In this document: positions 28,015-37,700 of the stretch, piece after piece
How the letters are laid out: each line of letters opens with the position of its first letter
Position numbering within the stretch: position 1 is the first letter of the stretch
Assembly (NCBI RefSeq): GCF_001697145.1
Contig: NZ_CP012719.1
Span: 1,770,501 to 1,834,500 of the forward strand
Source: Streptococcus anginosus
Lineage (GTDB): Bacteria; Bacillota; Bacilli; Lactobacillales; Streptococcaceae
Reading direction: 5' to 3'
Length of the DNA: 64,000 nt
The notes under the pieces: model-generated
What the model was told of the DNA's origin: nothing
The model's database searches: none
What the model saw: only the letters and a program-made list of their open reading frames with translations
Position numbers and translations under genes: made by a program

Positions 28015-30444
28015 TCAGAGCACTTCAAACTTCAATTTTCCAGCCTTGACACCGACTTTCAAGCTTTGTCCCGTTTTTAGCTCACCTGCTAAAAGTAATT
28101 CTGATAAATGGTCTTCCACCTGAGTTTGTAGAGTTCTGCGAAGTGGCCTTGCTCCCATTTCAGGATCGTAACCTTTTTTAGCCAGAAGTTTCAAAGCACT
28201 AGGTTGGAATTTCAGCTCAATTCCTTTTTCAGCGAGACTGACAATGAGTGGTTTCACCATAATTTTTACCACTTCTTGCATGTCTTCGCTAGTCAAGCTA
28301 TGGAAAACAACCTTTTCATCAATCCGGTTGATAAATTCCGGACGATAACTTTTCTTGAGCTCTTCCATCATCCGTTTTTCCATGTTTTCATGATCAAAGC
28401 GGTCATCACGCGCTCCAAAACCGACCGTCTTATCGTCCCGCAAACTTGTCGCACCAAGATTGCTGGTCATAATGATAATGGTATTAGAAAAATCCACCTT
28501 ACGTCCCTTGCTGTCGGTCAGCACCCCGTCATCTAAGACTTGAAGAAGCACATTGAAAATATCAGGATGAGCTTTTTCCACCTCGTCAAAGAGGAGCACC
28601 GAATAAGGACGATTGCGAACTTTTTCAGTCAATTCACCCCCTTCTTCATAACCGACATAACCTGGAGGCGCTCCATTGAGACGACTGGCAGCAAATTTCT
28701 CCATATATTCGGACATATCAAAGCGAATCAGCGCTGACTCATCATCAAAGAGGACTTCCGCCAAAGCCTTAGCCAGCTCAGTTTTTCCAACCCCGGTTGG
28801 GCCCAAGAACATAAAGGAACCAATTGGACGTTTGCTGGTGCGGATGCCGGATTGATTGCGCCGAATCGCTCGACTGATAGCAGAAATTGCTTCATTTTGC
28901 CCAATGACCCGTTTGTGCAGTTCCTTTTCTAAATGGAGGTATTTCTTCGCATCTGTTTGCGTCAACTTTTGCACAGGAATGCCCGATAAACCGCTGAGTG
29001 TTACCAAAATATCCTCGTCTTTAACCTTTAGTTTGTAGACAATTGGCTGACTTTCTTTCTCCAACAAAGCGCCAACCTTTTCCCAATCGCCTGCCATTAA
29101 AGCCGTGTCTGCTGCACTCAATTCTGCTTTTACATGATTTTGCGGACCTTTATTTTGTACCGTTGCAGCAGCTTCATCTAACAAATCAATCGCCGAGTCA
29201 GGTAGATGTTTGCTTGTTAGATAACGATGAGCATACTTAACAGCTGTCTCAATCGCTGAATCTGTAATCACCACCTTGTGGTGTTCTTCATAACTTTTCT
29301 TGAGCCCCTGTAAAATCGCAATACTATCGGCTACCGTCGGCTCTTCAATAGTAATTTTGGCAAATCGCCGTGAAAGAGCTGCGTCCTTTTCAATATATTT
29401 CTGGTACTCTTCTTGTGTCGTTGCGCCAACCGTTCTAAGTGTTCCTCTAGCCAAAGCTGGCTTGAGAATGTTCGCTGCATCTAATGTCGAATCAATCCCA
29501 CTGCCAGAACCCATAATGGTATGAAGCTCATCAATGAAGAGAATCACATGCCCGTCTGTTTCAATATCATTGATAATATTGTTCATTCGCTCTTCAAAAT
29601 CGCCGCGAAAACGAGTTCCAGCTACCACATTCATCAAATCCAGCTCCAGAACTCTCATCTTTGCAAGCTCATTTGGCACTTGACCAGCAGCCACACGCTG
29701 TGCCAAACCAAGGGCCAATGCTGTCTTCCCAACTCCTGCATCTCCTACCAAAACTGGATTGTTTTTCGTCTTGCGACTTAAAATCTGAAGCATACGCGAA
29801 ATTTCTTCATCACGCCCAACGACCGGTTCTAAAAGACCAGCACGAGCCATTTCGGTTAAATCACGGGTATAGTCTTCTAGCCCGCCGCTGGTAGAAGGAG
29901 GCATACCCATCATATTGGCCATCGTTTGTTTTGCTGCGGCAGTATTTTTATTTAAGTGGCGAATAGCCTTTATATCTTCTTTACCCCAGCTAGCCTTATG
30001 CTCTAAGTTTTTCCGAAGATCGGTCATGCGCAAAACGCCTTCTTTATCCTCATAGCTAAAGCCTGTAAATTCAAGGAGACGTGCCGCCAAACTTCCTCGG
30101 TCAAACAGCATAGCTAACAACACATGCTCTGTCCCAAGATTCTTAGCATGCACAGCCTCTGCAATTCGCTTAGCTGTCAAAAACAACACTTTCATACGAT
30201 GAGAAAATGGCCAAATGGTAAAGCTTCCCTCTTGTTGATAAATCTTTCCTGTGATATGAAAGGCTGCTTTCTCAAAATCATCAATTTCAAGCGGATAATC
30301 ATTTAAAACAGAACCCGCAACACTATAAGGATTATTCGCCATGGCAATCAACAAATGCCAAGACTCCAAATAATCTGTTTCAAAATGGCTTGCTAGCAGC
30401 TGCGCCGACTCAATACTTTCTGTCAAAGCTTTTGAATATTTCAT
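28015..30444 (-). CDS. clpC: Clp protease ATP-binding subunit ClpC
   Basis: The 809-residue Hsp100 unfoldase works with ClpP on misfolded proteins and regulators. A Clp N-domain (residues 1-145) is followed by AAA-1 with Walker A GDAGVGKTALAL near 230 and Walker B VILFIDELHTIMG near 300. A short middle region near 430-470 comes next. AAA-2 has GPTGVGKTELAKALAE near 545, the LLFDEVEKAHPDIFN Walker B and the GARPLRRTLQTQVEDHL C-terminus. It lies 3 bases after ctsR; the operon is controlled by the CtsR operator at 30961-30977. Confidence 0.96.
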   Translation of the reverse strand: MKYSKALTESIESAQLLASHFETDYLESWHLLIAMANNPYSVAGSVLNDYPLEIDDFEKAAFHITGKIYQQEGSFTIWPFSHRMKVLFLTAKRIAEAVHAKNLGTEHVLLAMLFDRGSLAARLLEFTGFSYEDKEGVLRMTDLRKNLEHKASWGKEDIKAIRHLNKNTAAAKQTMANMMGMPPSTSGGLEDYTRDLTEMARAGLLEPVVGRDEEISRMLQILSRKTKNNPVLVGDAGVGKTALALGLAQRVAAGQVPNELAKMRVLELDLMNVVAGTRFRGDFEERMNNIINDIETDGHVILFIDELHTIMGSGSGIDSTLDAANILKPALARGTLRTVGATTQEEYQKYIEKDAALSRRFAKITIEEPTVADSIAILQGLKKSYEEHHKVVITDSAIETAVKYAHRYLTSKHLPDSAIDLLDEAAATVQNKGPQNHVKAELSAADTALMAGDWEKVGALLEKESQPIVYKLKVKDEDILVTLSGLSGIPVQKLTQTDAKKYLHLEKELHKRVIGQNEAISAISRAIRRNQSGIRTSKRPIGSFMFLGPTGVGKTELAKALAEVLFDDESALIRFDMSEYMEKFAASRLNGAPPGYVGYEEGGELTEKVRNRPYSVLLFDEVEKAHPDIFNVLLQVLDDGVLTDSKGRKVDFSNTIIIMTSNLGATSLRDDKTVGFGARDDRFDHENMEKRMMEELKKSYRPEFINRIDEKVVFHSLTSEDMQEVVKIMVKPLIVSLAEKGIELKFQPSALKLLAKKGYDPEMGARPLRRTLQTQVEDHLSELLLAGELKTGQSLKVGVKAGKLKFEVL

Positions 30445-30447
30445 ATA

Positions 30448-30909
30448 TTAGTTTTTCCCTTTTCTATCAACTTGTTGTAAAATTTTCTTCAACATCCGCG
30501 CACGAATTCGTGCAGCATCTGTTCCCAATATTCTATCTGTTGTCGTCGCTAAAAGAAGATTCCCTTCTCGTTCTGTCATGATTTTTTCATCAAACAATAA
30601 CTGAATGATATCTGTAAAGACCTGTTGACTGATTTGCTCTCCAACGCTATGCAGCAAATCACAAAGCAGCTCATGGTGATTGGAAAATTCAATCCGACCA
30701 ATCCGAATGTAGCCGCCTCCACCGCGCTTGCTTTCAACAACATAGCCACGACTTTCCGTAAAACGTGTCTTGATGACATAATTTATCTGACTTGGAACAA
30801 CCTGAAAAACATCTGCAATTTCACTGCGCTTCAACTCTGCAATCCCAGCTTGAGCTAAAAGCGCTTTGATATATTCCTCAATACTGTCTGACGTATTCTT
30901 ATGGCTCAT
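30448..30909 (-). CDS. ctsR: Class III stress repressor CtsR
   Basis: The start MSHKNTSDSIEEYIKALLAQ at 30909 is chosen for the AAAGGG five bases upstream; 12 further in-frame codons precede it. The 153-residue dimeric repressor has a winged helix-turn-helix with the Gly-rich wing ESKRGGGGYIRIGRI near 55-70, where the RGGGG tetraglycine loop senses heat. It represses clpC and other clp genes and its own operon. No mcsA/mcsB lies between ctsR and clpC, as is usual for streptococci. Confidence 0.95.
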   Translation of the reverse strand: MSHKNTSDSIEEYIKALLAQAGIAELKRSEIADVFQVVPSQINYVIKTRFTESRGYVVESKRGGGGYIRIGRIEFSNHHELLCDLLHSVGEQISQQVFTDIIQLLFDEKIMTEREGNLLLATTTDRILGTDAARIRARMLKKILQQVDRKGKN

Positions 30910-30960
30910 GACAACCCTTTCTTCCAGTTCTTTCTTTTGCTCCATAAATGAGCAACTGAC

Positions 30961-31009
30961 ATTGACTATCTTTGACTAATATTATACCGAAAATCTCTTG
31001 TTTTTGAAA
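30961..31009 (-). promoter_or_regulatory. ctsR-clpC promoter with CtsR operator
   Basis: -10 TATAAT is at 30986-30981, with a TTTCAA/TTCAAA-like -35 near 31003-31009. Immediately downstream, AGTCAAA-GAT-AGTCAAT (30977-30961) matches the CtsR heptad repeat RGTCAAANANRGTCAAA with one mismatch. It covers the transcription start, so bound CtsR would block initiation. Confidence 0.9.
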
Positions 31010-31092
31010 GAAAAAGACCTAAATGAAAAACTGAAAAGTCTGATTATTCAAGCAAGTGAAAAAGCTTATAGAATAGGAATAATTCGAGTGTA

Positions 31093-31125
31093 AACGCTTG
31101 CCTTTTAATTTTAAAGCGTTATAAT
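31093..31125 (+). promoter_or_regulatory. Promoter of the 116-residue membrane protein with an inverted repeat
   Basis: -35 TTGCCT (31098-31103), 16-bp spacer and -10 TATAAT (31120-31125). AACGCTT (31093-31099) and AAGCGTT (31114-31120) form a perfect 7-bp inverted repeat, overlapping the -35 and the upstream edge of the -10: a candidate operator. Confidence 0.65.
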
Positions 31126-31168
31126 ATAGATGAAAATTTGACGATAATAATAAAAGGAGGCCAAATGA

Positions 31169-31519
31169 ATGAAAATGGATTGGTTCAAATATACACGTCA
31201 TGTACTGGTTTGGTTGGTTTCAACTTTATTCTTTTTTACAGTTATTTCTGCTGATTATGTGGATGTCCAAGTCGTCCCGTTAGTCATCTGCTTATTTGCT
31301 CCATTTTTATTTGAACCGTCTTCAATAAACCCTAAAACAAAATGGACAATTGATTTAGCCATCATTGCTGTAAGTGTCTGTGCTATTCTCTTTACACAAA
31401 CATATCGAATCGCTTTTACCTACTCCGAAATTACCTATCTACTAATTTCTTTAATCGTTTTAATCTTTGTAGACTCTGTGATTTCTCACAAGGGATTCAC
31501 GAAAAAAATTGTAAAATAA
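31169..31519 (+). CDS. Small integral membrane protein of unknown function
   Basis: I do not recognise a family. The 116-residue product begins MKMDWFKYTRH and has about four hydrophobic segments (LVWLVSTLFFFTVIS, VVPLVICLFAPFLF, IDLAIIAVSVCAILF, YLLISLIVLIFVD), ending with a basic tail HKGFTKKIVK. AAAGGAGG lies 8 bases before the ATG. It has its own promoter and terminator and is divergent from ctsR. Confidence 0.75.
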   Translation: MKMDWFKYTRHVLVWLVSTLFFFTVISADYVDVQVVPLVICLFAPFLFEPSSINPKTKWTIDLAIIAVSVCAILFTQTYRIAFTYSEITYLLISLIVLIFVDSVISHKGFTKKIVK

Positions 31520-31537
31520 TCGCAGGCACTATTAGAA

Positions 31538-31578
31538 AAGGCTAGAGAGTTATATCAGCTCTCTAACCTTTTTATTTA
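31538..31578 (+). terminator. Terminator of the small membrane protein gene
   Basis: AGGCTAGAGAG pairs with CTCTCTAACC around a 9-nt loop, followed by TTTTTATTT. Confidence 0.85.
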
Positions 31579-31604
31579 TGATTTAAACACTAACTATTGA
31601 TTGC

Positions 31605-31694
31605 CTTAGTTTTGACCAAGAGCTGCAGCCATTGTAGCAGCTACTTCTGATTCAAAATCATTGGCAGCTTTTTCAATACCGTCACCTACTTCAA
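31605..31694 (-). pseudogene. Displaced duplicate of the tsf 3' end
   Basis: Ninety bases match 38619-38708, the end of the intact tsf, with six differences. The minus-strand reading [20 protein letters not shown], then MAAALGQN and stop, is identical in protein, so all six changes are silent. Similarity stops one base after the stop codon and, on the other side, after the Glu codon of EVGDG. It has no start or upstream gene body. It lies downstream of the giant adhesin gene, which itself follows the intact tsf. Confidence 0.92.
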
Positions 31695-31710
31695 TTGACA
31701 AAGAACCCTT

Positions 31711-31741
31711 AAAAGTCCACTAGATTTATCTAGTGGACTTT
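31711..31741 (-). terminator. Terminator of the adhesin gene
   Basis: A perfect 13-bp stem AAAGTCCACTAGA/TCTAGTGGACTTT with a 4-nt loop, then TTAAG. The T run is short on the minus strand, but the stem is strong. Confidence 0.8.
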
Positions 31742-31764
31742 ACTCGATCTATCTGATGATAGAA

Positions 31765-34700
31765 TTACGCCTTCTTCTTTAACAAGTAAGCAACTCCACT
31801 TAAGGTGAACAGACCTGCAAGTAATGCAAAGAATGAATTTTGACTACCTGTTGAAGGGAGAATTTTCTTCTTCGACTTCTCTGGTGTACTTGGTGGGGTT
31901 TGTGGAATTTGTGGCTTCTCTGGTGTATGACGATTCGTGATATTCATACCATCTACCTTCGGTGTGTAACCTTCTGGTACCGAAACTTCTTCCACCGTAT
32001 AAGTGATTTCCTTACCTGCTTCATATTTGGCAAGTTTTTCAAAGCTATATTTCCATCCAGTTGCTTCGCCTGCTGTCACTACTTTGCCCGTATCTTTGCC
32101 ATTTGCAAGCAATCTTACTTGAATCTCTTTTGGACGAAGACCGTCTTTGTCATTATCATCGTCCCAAGTCTTTTGACCGCTGACTGAAGTCACCTCTGGA
32201 GTGTGGCTATTGACCAAATTCATTCCATTCACTTTAGATTGATAACCTTTTGGTACATCTACTTCCTCAACAGAGTAAACAATTTCTTTGCCATCCTTGT
32301 AACGATCCAAACCTTCAAAGCTGTATTTCCATCCAGTTGCTGCACTCGCTGTCGCCATTTTGCCAGTATCTTTGCCATCTGCCAATAAACGAACTTTGAT
32401 TTCAGTAGGACGAATATTATCTTGGTTATTGGCGTCATTCCAAGTCTTTTGACCCGTTAAGTTTACCTTTTCTGGTGTACGCTTGTTGGTAATTGTGTAT
32501 TTGCCATCTTGAGATTTTTCAACTATTGGCTTTTCGTAAGATTCTACGGCAACTTCTTTGACATCATATTTGATTTCTTTACCGTTTTCATACTTCGGTA
32601 ATGGTTTTGACTCAAAGGCCCAACCTTTTTCTTCTGAAGTTTCAATTTCATCAACGATTGTGCCGCCTTTCAGAATTTGAACCTTGACTGTTTTGGTTCG
32701 CTTGCCGTCTTGGTTGTTAGCATCTTCCCAGACTTTCTTACCAGAAATGACGATTGTTTCTGGTTCATGGGTGTTTGTGATTTCTTGACCCTTGATAGAT
32801 GTTTCATATCCTGCTACAGCATCTTCCTTGACAGAATAGACAATTTCTTGACCTGCTTCGTATTTTGGAAGATTAGTAAAGGTATGTTTCCAAACATTGC
32901 CATTCGCTGGGTCTGCTTCAGCGACTTTGATATCATATTTCTCAACTTCGGTAGTCACACCACCAATTGTCTTCATCAAGTGAACCGTGATATGGTCTGG
33001 ACGTTTGCCATCTTGGTTATTATTGTCATTCCAAGTTTTCGTCACTTGATAATCAATCATTTTTGGTGTGTATTTGTTGGTAATATTGAAATCATTGATT
33101 TCGCTAGTATATTCAGAAACGACTTCTTCGGTCAGGCTATATTTAATAACCTTGCCTGCTTTGAATTTAGGAAGTTTTGTAAAGACTGTAGACCACGTTC
33201 CGTCAGCTGCCGCTTTCACTTCTTTGGAAGCTACTTTTTCACCATCTGCCAAGAGATTAACCGTAATATATTTCGGACGTTTACCATCTTGGTTATTAGC
33301 GTCATCCCAGTTCTTTGTGGCTTTAATATCAATTGTTTCTGGTGTGTATTTATTAGTAATAGTAAAGCCTGTCTTAGCATCTCCGCTGATTTCACTTGTA
33401 TAACCAGCTACTGAACTCACTTCAACTACTTTGTAATCAATCGGAGCTCCGCCTTTATCTGCATCTAAATCCGTGAAGTTACCTGCCCAGCCATTGGCTT
33501 CTGATAGTTCAAGGGTTTTATCTGTATCTTGACCGTCTGCCAAGAGTTTAACAGTAATCTTAGTTGGACGTTTGCCATCTTGGTTATCGGCATCATCCCA
33601 GATTTTTTTCACTGGAATTTGCATTTTAGCTGGTGTGTATTTGTTCGTGAAGACAAGATCTTTCGCTTCTTTCGAAACCGTTGCTTTTAATTCAGTAGCA
33701 CTGATTTTTTCAACCTTGACTTCTACTTCTCGAACAGTCTTATCATAAGTTACCCCAGTTTCTGTTCCTTCAACTTCTGAGATAGTATACTTATGCGTTC
33801 CTACTTGGTTTTCATCATAAGTCAATTCGTCAAAAGCAAAGTTTCCGTCCACATCATTAGTAACAGTTTGAACGACGCTGCCATCTGTCTTTTTCAGGGC
33901 AAAGTTATATTTACCTGCTTCCAGTGTTTTACCTTCTAGCACTTTCTTACCAGCAATTTTTACTTTGGTTGCTGGTGCTGGTGTGTATTTGTTAGTGAAG
34001 ACAAGATCTTTCGCTTCTTTCGAAACCGTTGCTTTTAATTCAGTAGCACTAATTTTTTCAACCTTGACTTCTACTTCTCGAACAGTCTTATCATAAGTTA
34101 CCCCAGTTTCTGTTCCTTCAACTTCTGAGATAGTATACTTATGCGTTCCTACTTGGTTTTCATCGTAAGTCAATTCGTCAAAAGCAAAGTTTCCGTCCAC
34201 ATCATTAGTAACAGTTTGAACGACACTGCCATCTGTCTTTTTCAGGGCAAAGTTATATTTGCCTGCTTCCAGTGTTTTACCTTCTAGCACTTTCTTACCA
34301 GCAATTTTTACTTTGGTTGCTGGTGCTGGTGTGTATTTGTTAGTGAAGACAAGATCTTTCGCTTCTTTCGAAACCGTTGCTTTTAATTCAGTAGCACTGA
34401 TTTTTTCAACCTTGACTTCTACTTCTCGAACAGTCTTATCATAAGTGATTCCTGCTTCAGATCCAGCAACTTCTGAGATGGTATACTTGTGAGTTCCCAC
34501 TTGGCTCTCATTATATGAGATTGGTGAGAAGGTCACTGTTCCATCTGTAGCGTTTGTCACTGTTTCGACAACAGTTCCGTCTGCTTTCTTCAAGACAAAG
34601 CTGTATTTACCTGCTTCAAGAGTTTTACCTTCAAGAACTTTCTTAGCTCCGAGAGTAATGGATGTGTCACCTGCTGGGGTGTATTTGTTTGTAAATACAA

Positions 34701-37700
34701 GATCTTTTGCTTCTTTTGAGGCAGTTGCTTTCAATTCAGTTGCGCTTACTTTTTCAACCGTTACTTCAACTTCTTGAACGGTCTTATCGTAAGTGATTCC
34801 TGTTTCAGATCCAGCAACTTCTGAGATAGTGTACTTGTGAGTTCCTACTTCGCTCTCATTAGATGCGATTGTTGATAAGGTCCCTGTTCCATCTGCAGCG
34901 TTGGTTACTGTTTCGACAACAGTTCCATCTGCTTTCTTCAAGACAAAGCTGTATTTACCTGCTTCAAGAGTTTTACCTTCAAGAACTTTTTTCGCACCAA
35001 GAGTAACGGATGTGTCACCTGCTGGGGTGTAGACATTAGTGAAGGTTGTGCTATTAGCTGTACCATCACTGCTGTATTCAACAGCCGCATGCAATTTACC
35101 TTGACCATCATCGGTTACAGTTACTTTAGCTGTGACGGTCTTAGCATCGTAGGTGATACCATTCTCCGTTGTGCCAGCGTTTACTTCCTTGATGGTGTAA
35201 GTGTAAGTACCTGCTTCATCAAATGTCAACTCTGAGAATTTAACTTTTCCGTCAGCACCATTCTTCGCTTTTTCAACGTTACCAACTTGGTCTGTCAATG
35301 TAAATTCGAACATGTTAGCTTCGAGATTGCGATTACTTAGTTTCTTATCTACTTCAAGAACAGCTTTGGCATTTTCAGCCTTATAGGTGTTTTCGAAAGT
35401 GCTGTCGTTATTGTCATAGGTAACAGTTGCTTCAAGCGCTCCCTTACCGTTGTCAACAACTTTGATCGTTACTTCGATAGTCTTGTTAGAATAAGTGATT
35501 CCTTTATCAGTTGTCCCAGCATTCTTTTCAACGATGGTGTAATGATAAGTGTCAGCTTTATTGAATTCTAAATCTTCAAACTTAATGTTTCCAGTTGCAT
35601 CATTTGTTGTTGTTTGAATTGGATCTGTACCATTTTTCTCGAACAAGGCAAATTCGAATTCCCCACCTTGAAGCTGAATTGGCTTATCAGTGTTCTTGTT
35701 GATGAATGATTTCGTCGCAGCAACAGGCACTTTGACCTTGGTAGCTTTGTACGTATTTGTGAATGTTTGAATTCCGGCATCTGTAATGGTGTTGATGGCA
35801 CCAGAGATTGGTGGTACAAGATTAGAACCAGGTGCTGAAGTTGAAAAATCAGCTGCTGGAAGTGCTACTTGAGAAATTTCGAATTTCTCAACCCAAGCAA
35901 CCAGTTGACCTCTTCCATTATCATAGACGTGTACAATTACAGGAACTGTTCTATTATCATAGGTGATACCATTTTCAGTTTCACCTGCTTTTGCTTCCAC
36001 AATGGTGTACTGATAATGTCCTTCTTTTGTAAATTTAATAGGATTGAAGACTACGCAACCAGTTCCATCAGCATTAGTACCTTTATTCTTGATTCTTTGA
36101 ACTTCTTTTCCATCATTATCTTTCAAGATAAATTCAAATTCTTCGTCTTGAAGCTCTGTTGGACGACCTTCCAATTTTTTCTTAGCTTCAATTACAGCCT
36201 CAGCTGGTGAAGCGCTATAGGTATTTTTGATAGTAAGAGGGTCTATTTGGCTAGGAGTATAACCATCCACTTTAGTGATCAGTTCACCTTTGTCATCAAC
36301 TTCTTTCACGCTATAGGTGTACTTCTTAGCGTTTTGATCTGTAGCCGGAAGACCTGTCCATTTAACCGTACCATCTGTTGTAGGAACTTTTTTAAGTTCA
36401 GCATTAGGTGCTGCTTCTTCAGTTCCACCTTCTAGTGTGCGGTAAAGTTTGAAGTAGGTAGTTGGGCGAACACGTTCCTGACCGCCAACCCAGACTTTCT
36501 TAGCCGTCACGTTTATCTTTGGAACTTCGTAAGTATTGGTTACTTGAGTCTTGTCTGCATTGTAAGATACAAGGTAGTTGTTCTCTCCTGCTTTGACTTT
36601 CTCTCCTTCTTTCAGAGGAAGACCCGTCTGATCTTCAAGTTCTCGAACAGAATAAACTAGCTTGCTTCCATCAACATCACGTTCAGGAAGTTGATTTTTC
36701 CACTTATAAGTGTAGACACCGTTAGACTCTGTCACTTCAGGAGTATAGTTCCCTGAGACAGGTTTTGCATCTGCAACAGTTTGTCCTTCTTTGTGCACAT
36801 ACAAACCGAGTTTGACTTCTTTGTAGTCAGTTGCTTTTCCGTTTTTCCAAGTCTTGGTTGCTTCAAAGTCAACTGTCACACGTTTGTTAGAGATATTAAG
36901 GGGAACACCTTTTCCATCTTTCATCTCCACTTCAAACTCTTGACTATTTACCTGATAGCCTGATTTCGGAGTTTTTTCCTTAACAATATACTTACCATCA
37001 CTGAGAGCCTTTGAAAGAGCAATTCCATCCGCATTTGTTGTAACGGTATCAACCAAATTATTAGTGGTTTTCTCACGGATTTCAAAGACAACGCCTGCCA
37101 ACTTAACATCTGCATCCGCTTCATCGAATTTAGTGATTTTGATCTTTCCAGCAATATCAGCAGTAACGTTGGCACCTACGGACTTAACAGTTTTAATAGT
37201 TATATCGTGCGAGGTTTTTGTATTGATTGAGTCTTCCCGTTGTTTCCAAATTAATTGAGGTTCGTTATCTCGCAAGTACTGAATGGAGTTTTTTACCTCT
37301 GATTCGTCTGCTGGCGAGGTGGTGAGATATCTTAGGTAAAAACTCTTGGTCCCCATATTGGTCGGCATAAGCAATTCAAATCCACGTTTACCATTGACAA
37401 AAGTCAGCAGGGCCGTGTTGTCTGAATCCTTTTTATACTCCTCAGGATCCATTGTTATTTTATACTCTTTAATTCTACTCTTTATACCAGCATAGTTGGT
37501 ATCTGTCGTCTCGTACACTACTTCAGATAGCTCAAAGCTTTTCTCAATATAAGACGCAAAGGCTCCTAAGCCGATATTATCTGTAATCTTAATAGTGTGG
37601 TTCCCCATATCTGTCTTAGAACGGTTAATCCGTACACTCCATATAATTTTAGGCGATTTCGGATCATTCTGAGGTTGTTTATGAATCAATTCGCCGGTAT

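Noticed and set aside
31605..31694. A second functional tsf gene
   Set aside because: Only the last 90 bases are present, with no start or gene body.
32677..33414. A 245-codon open frame antisense to the adhesin
   Set aside because: It is an echo of the repetitive CnaB coding sequence on the other strand, has no ribosome site, and similar shadows recur in each module.
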